Positions 60,130 through 64,000 of a stretch of 64,000 bases of DNA are shown in pieces. Each line of letters begins with the position of its first letter. Positions within the stretch are counted from its first letter, which is position 1. This DNA comes from Amyelois transitella (taxonomy: Eukaryota; Arthropoda; Insecta; Lepidoptera; Pyralidae), in assembly GCF_032362555.1 (NCBI RefSeq), contig NC_083513.1, positions 1,364,001 through 1,428,000 of the forward strand, in the 5' to 3' direction. The notes under the pieces are model-generated. The model worked only from the letters and a program-made list of their open reading frames with translations, ran no database searches and was not told where the DNA came from. A program made the position numbers and the translations under genes.

Positions 60130-60830
60130 TAGTAGTTTTAATATAAACTGGCAGAACCTTTCACGCACTATATGGACTCGATACACAGGGTAGTTTTCTT
60201 GCACAAATGATATTGCATATCATCAATCGGATAAATACACCGCACAGTTGGTAACATGGTTTCTTGCAGCACTTGCACATAATGAGCAGCTGTAGCGCAT
60301 CCTGCTATCTACACCTGTTCCCCAGGTCCAGCAGCACTCATCCAGCCCCACATATTTACAGATATGCGTCCAGACTCCATATTTGGCACAATATTTTTTT
60401 CTTCATACCGAGTTGCATTTCTTCGCCATAAATGAAGCCTACCGTGTTGCGATGACGTAAACGAACTTTTTGTCCGTAAATATCGCCGTGTTCCAGTCAA
60501 AATCCAAATACTGCCGAGCAAATTCTAAATGTTTTTGCTTATTTATTTCGGATAAATACGGCTTTCTTGCTGGCTGTCTGTGGAATAGTCCCTCACGGTG
60601 CAAACTCGACGAACAGTAACCACTGATGTGTCGAACTGTTCCGCAAATGTTCTGGTCGGTATGAAGCCATTATTTTCGTACTGTTCCACCATGGATCTTC
60701 GCTGTGTGGCGTGTCGCTGTGTTGATTAGCGGACGACGGTCGCTGAGCGGTCGACTTTTTACACTACCCTCTTCTTGATGGCGCGTTACCCAACGCTTAA
60801 CCGCTTGTTGTTTATTGTGTTATTTGTGTG
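60130..60830 (-). mobile_element. Tc1-like transposase relic
   Basis: Minus-strand fragments in several frames match the Tc1 transposase order: an N-terminal PLINTATR-like remnant near 60730, FDWNTAIFTDKKFVYV (first catalytic region) near 60480, LHLWRRNATRYEEKNIVP and ISVNMWGWMSAAGPGEQV (typical Tc1 WGxxS..G block) at 60309-60440. Several frameshifts and no visible inverted repeats; dead and old. Confidence 0.65.
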
Positions 60831-60914
60831 AATGTGTGAGTGACAGCGGTGACTGCAAGCTATAAAGTTTTGCGAACTATGACTGCAATTATGAACGCGA
60901 CCGTACATTAGATT

Positions 60915-61200
60915 AAATACTAACCGATGCTTTTACGGTGGGCGAAAACATCGTGAGGAAACCTACACATTCAAGCAACTGGATGTGGTAACCATGATCT
61001 ATCTATCCAATTCGGGTTAAGGTTTACCTGCAAAAGGTAGCGGAGGTCAGATGGGGGGGAGTATCTTCGTGTAAAAACCTGACTCTGGGTGAGTCAGGTT
61101 TTTACCCAGTTTTTATCCAGGATCTATGGTCAAAGACTTACCCCGGGTTCTTCTCCAAAGTGATGAGGATGCAACCGTCCAAAAAGTTAGGCGTCTACAT
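60915..61200. mobile_element. Second-family SINE 3' fragment with internal inverted duplication
   Basis: Same landmarks as 27780 (CAAGCAACTGGATGTGGTAA, GGTTTACCTGCAAAAGGTAG). It includes the perfect hairpin at 61071-61105, where GTGAGTCAGG is duplicated in reverse. Confidence 0.5.
61071..61105. repeat. Perfect hairpin, 15-bp arms, 5-nt loop
   Basis: GTAAAAACCTGACTC, loop TGGGT, then its exact reverse complement, inside a SINE fragment. Confidence 0.85.
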
Positions 61201-61275
61201 AGATTCTGGTTGAGCAGGAAAACTTTACTTAATAAATAAATAAGATTTTCATGACTTTTCCAGGGACAATGCATA

Positions 61276-61314
61276 CATTTACTTATAAAAACGCGTGAGT
61301 TTTATAAGTAAATG
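61276..61314. repeat. Perfect hairpin, 15-bp arms, 9-nt loop
   Basis: CATTTACTTATAAAA, loop ACGCGTGAG, then its exact reverse complement. Confidence 0.85.
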
Positions 61315-62900
61315 TTAGGTAGGCGAAGACAATATCAACAATATAATTACGTAAAATTATTTGTATATTATTCTAATTACATTATAAAAACGGAGAAAAT
61401 TGTTATTTTTCCGTAGACATAATTTTTATTGCAAACCGTTTGTTGTGGCATGCTACAGATTCTCTACGTTGCCGGCAGAAGACCAGTGTTGGGAAACGAA
61501 CTTTATAATCACTCTATAATATTCCGAACAAAAGCATTACTTACAATATAATCTAGGGAATCACGGCGGACGACCCTTAACAATAAAATAAAAAAGTGTG
61601 CCACATTAGTAATTCTATGGAATTAAATGACCTTTCTGGGCAACGGATTTAGTAGAATTTTTAAACTATTTAAATTAGAAAATGCGTGGCATTTTTTGCA
61701 TTTATATTGACTTAGTATATTGCCCTGACAATTTTATAGTGATGCAAGAGTTATCAGTTTCGTTGAACAAAACGTGACATGACCACGTGTTGATAGCACT
61801 TACCTCTAATTTTTTACACTTTGTAAATAAGTTAAAGCAATTAATCTTTGTAATAAAAGTAATAAATAACAATTCTGGCTGTAAGTGAGAATTAAAAACG
61901 TTACAGAATAAATAATTCATAGATAGAAACATACTTGTTTATAGATAAATAACTAATATGTACCTAATATAGTAATCTAAAGTAATATTATTTATAATTA
62001 TCTGTGTAATAAATAAATAAACATAGCATTAAATTCCAAAATACCGTTTTACTAACTGATTAAGTACGTATAACTTCTAATTTATTTTATTTTAGACAAA
62101 TTATGTACCTTATGGAAAAAAAACCCACTTATAAGCCGCGAGTATTCATTTTTAAAATAATTTATCAGTTTACATGTATATCTTAGCTGCTGAACGTGAT
62201 AAAGCCATGCACACATTATATGCAGCTGACGACGGGAGAGAGAGCACACATTATGATAGAATAATCACTATTTATTGCGATCAAAATATTGATACAATGA
62301 CGCATTGGGTTCTACATAATAATATAAATATTTGCAAGTGTTGTTTTGATCGTTTGTAAGAGGTTATCGCGCAATACTGGGAGGTTGAAGACAAAGATTT
62401 TTGGTAAGTAATTATACCTAATTAATTAGTCTTAGCAACAAGATCCAATGATCTTTTATAATATGTAGTTATTTTGCTTTTGGATTTAAAACGCCATTAT
62501 TATTTCGCTTCCACTTGAGATGCAATTTTAAACTGTACATAATTAATTGATCTTTTGAATAAAATGCATGTAAGTAAATTTTAAACTGACACCGGATTAT
62601 TTATCAGATTGCTTTTTTCTAAAAGTTGACTGGTAGAAAATGCTACTATAGCATTGTACCTTTGAGGCTCAATAGAGAATCAATGAAGATTTACATAACG
62701 GTCCTGACCACATTAAAGTCATGTAGTTTTTCGGAATGTAACACGCATTGAGTGGATCTCAGGCCCGGTTTATCAAATTCAAACCTGTTTTGTTCTGAGT
62801 TCAAATAAACTATTTTTCTTTTTTTTCTAGACTGGTATGGTGGAAGGTGAAACAGAGAGAGAGAGTTTTTAGGATTACAAGTCAGAAAATATGAACCTAC

Positions 62901-63857
62901 CAAACAGTAATACGCTGAAACCATAGAAGGTTGATGTGCAGGCCACAGCTAGGAGGTACCCGGCCGCGTTGGCTCCCACCACAGAGCCCAGTCGGCCGAA
63001 CATTAGCACTGCACCCACGGCTGTGCCCCTGTTGGCAAAAGAATTCACGTTATAAAATATTTGAATTATTTTGAAATAATTTCAATTCAATTTCAAATTG
63101 GGAGATGCGCGGGCGCTCAAGTCATTATTCTTTTTTGTTAACATATTTTAAAAACAGAGTAAGCTTACTCACTTAGGGAATCGGAATAATATACATATAT
63201 TATGTCAAGTCTTCCCTTACGGGGTATACAGAGCCAAAAATATGGATACCTAAGTCTCTAAAGGTCATGCTTAGCCTAATACTAGAATTGAGTTTAAGAT
63301 AATGACAGGTCGTAAACATAAAGCATTAGATAACTTTAAGATAATATTAATTACTAGCTGTGCCCGCGACTTCGTCCGCGTGGAATAGTTGTTTTGGGCA
63401 TCATTGAAGCCCTCAAGGGTGAATAATTTTCCTCGTTTTTTCACATTTTTCATTATTTCTTCGCTCCTAATAGTTGCAGCGTGATGTTATATAGCCTTCT
63501 TCGATAAAATACAACACAAAAATAATTTTTCATTTCGAACCAGTAGGTAGTACTGAGATAATAAATAAGCGCGTTCAAACAAACAAACTCTTCAGCTTTA
63601 TAACATTAGTATAGATGTATGATCTAATAATATGGTAATTCATAGTTGGGCACTAACAAAGAGATTAAGAAGAAAATCAGGAGAGACACTGCAAGTTTAT
63701 AAGTAATTTTGTGTAACATAGTTATTCATTCAGTGATAAGAACACTGAAGATACTAACCTCAATCTTGTCGGGAACAAATGTATCGTGTACGCAGTGAGC
63801 GGGCCGATCCCCAGGGATGTTAATTGCAGACCAGACATCGCCACTCCTGCCACCATC
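62901..63857 (-). CDS. SV2-like MFS transporter, gene C (two late exons only)
   Basis: Two exons on the minus strand: 63857-63759 (ends in phase 2: IHLFPTRLR) and 63028-62901 (begins RGTAVGAVLMFGRLGSVVG, ends in phase 1). The second is 128 bp, the same length and phases as exon 9 of genes A and B. The first corresponds to the end of their exon 8 but starts at an extra intron, so exon 8 is split in this gene. It contains TM10 and the FPTRLR motif; the second contains TM11 and half of TM12. The rest of the gene lies beyond the window. Its last exon, expected below 62.9 kb, was not found with confidence. Confidence 0.75.
63354..63615 (-). mobile_element. Helitron-like element, second family
   Basis: CTAGCTGTGCCCGCGACTTC through CTTTATAACATTAGTATAGA, in the intron between the two visible exons of gene C. 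Confidence 0.6.
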
Positions 63858-63919
63858 CTAAACAAAGGCCACGTTTTTTAGAATATAAACAGATAACAAC
63901 CTTATTGCTTTACTTTAGT

Positions 63920-64000
63920 GCCGTGTGGTTCCCGGCACCTATACAAAAAAAGAATAGGACCACTCCATCTCTTTCCCATGGGTGTCGTAAAAGGCGACTA
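63920..64000 (+). repeat. R1 repeat, cut by the window end
   Basis: GCCGTGTGGTTCCCGGCACC onward, near consensus, truncated by the end of the window. Confidence 0.75.

Larger units (their letters stand above)
53492..62900. other. Repeat-rich region between gene B promoter and gene C
   Basis: No exon could be supported. Contains Helitron-like copies (53603-53868, 56274-56493, 58419-58633), a LINE 3' end (54308-54470), R1 copies (55123-55258, 55690-55810, 57268-57619), SINE copies (54165-54240, 59140-59300, 60915-61200) and a Tc1 relic (60130-60830). The last exon of gene C should be in this span. Confidence 0.4.

Noticed and set aside
62174-62359. Plus-strand 61-codon frame (MYILAAERDKAMHTLYAADD...)
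   Set aside because: No recognised family, no splice partners and no neighbouring plus-strand gene; kept out as unsupported.
62770-62810. Candidate last exon of gene C on the minus strand (acceptor AACAG followed by a short frame)
   Set aside because: Poor polypyrimidine tract and no similarity to the C-terminal tails of genes A or B.

Overview
The window is eukaryotic nuclear DNA, almost certainly from a moth or butterfly (Lepidoptera). Reasons: short GT-AG exons in long AT-rich introns, a ZAD C2H2 zinc-finger gene, tRNA-derived SINEs, several short Helitron-like families ending in CTAG(T) that are typical of lepidopteran introns, mariner/Tc1 remnants, and dozens of copies of a ~260-bp repeat (called R1 here) that starts GCCGTGTGGTTCCCGGC and ends in a (TATG)n tail. 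Species cannot be named from the sequence. No bacterial operon, CRISPR array, rRNA or virus was seen.

Layout. (1) 35-9674, plus strand: the last ten exons of a BTB/BACK protein resembling BTBD17; its 5' part, including the BTB domain, lies outside the window. Its 3' UTR runs to a poly(A) signal near 11.49 kb. (2) 11809-14147, minus: a complete six-exon ZAD zinc-finger gene (412 aa, five fingers), convergent with gene 1. (3) 16842-25290, minus: a complete eight-exon gene for an extended-SDR / NAD-dependent epimerase-like protein (374 aa). Its fifth exon is flanked on both sides by tandem arrays that carry copies of its own splice sites. (4) 26082 to the window end, minus: a head-to-tail cluster of SV2-like major facilitator superfamily (MFS) transporters: gene A (26082-32357, 503 aa), gene B (36141-47050 coding, 525 aa, with a probable 5' UTR exon and core promoter near 53.4 kb) and gene C (only two late exons seen, 62901-63857). 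A and B share ten exons with the same phases, and six of these have exactly equal lengths, so they are tandem duplicates.

The exon coordinates were joined by hand using splice consensus and phase: every junction within genes 1-3, A and B keeps frame, and each of these CDSs ends in a stop. Between exons the window is largely repeats: R1, at least three Helitron-like families, tRNA-derived SINEs, 5'-truncated LINE 3' ends, a nearly intact mariner with one visible frame break, a Tc1 relic, and a family carrying TGACGTCA. R1 strand is given as plus when GCCGTGTGG leads. I did not find a new multi-gene system; the most unusual structure is the pair of splice-site-bearing arrays around exon 5 of the SDR gene.
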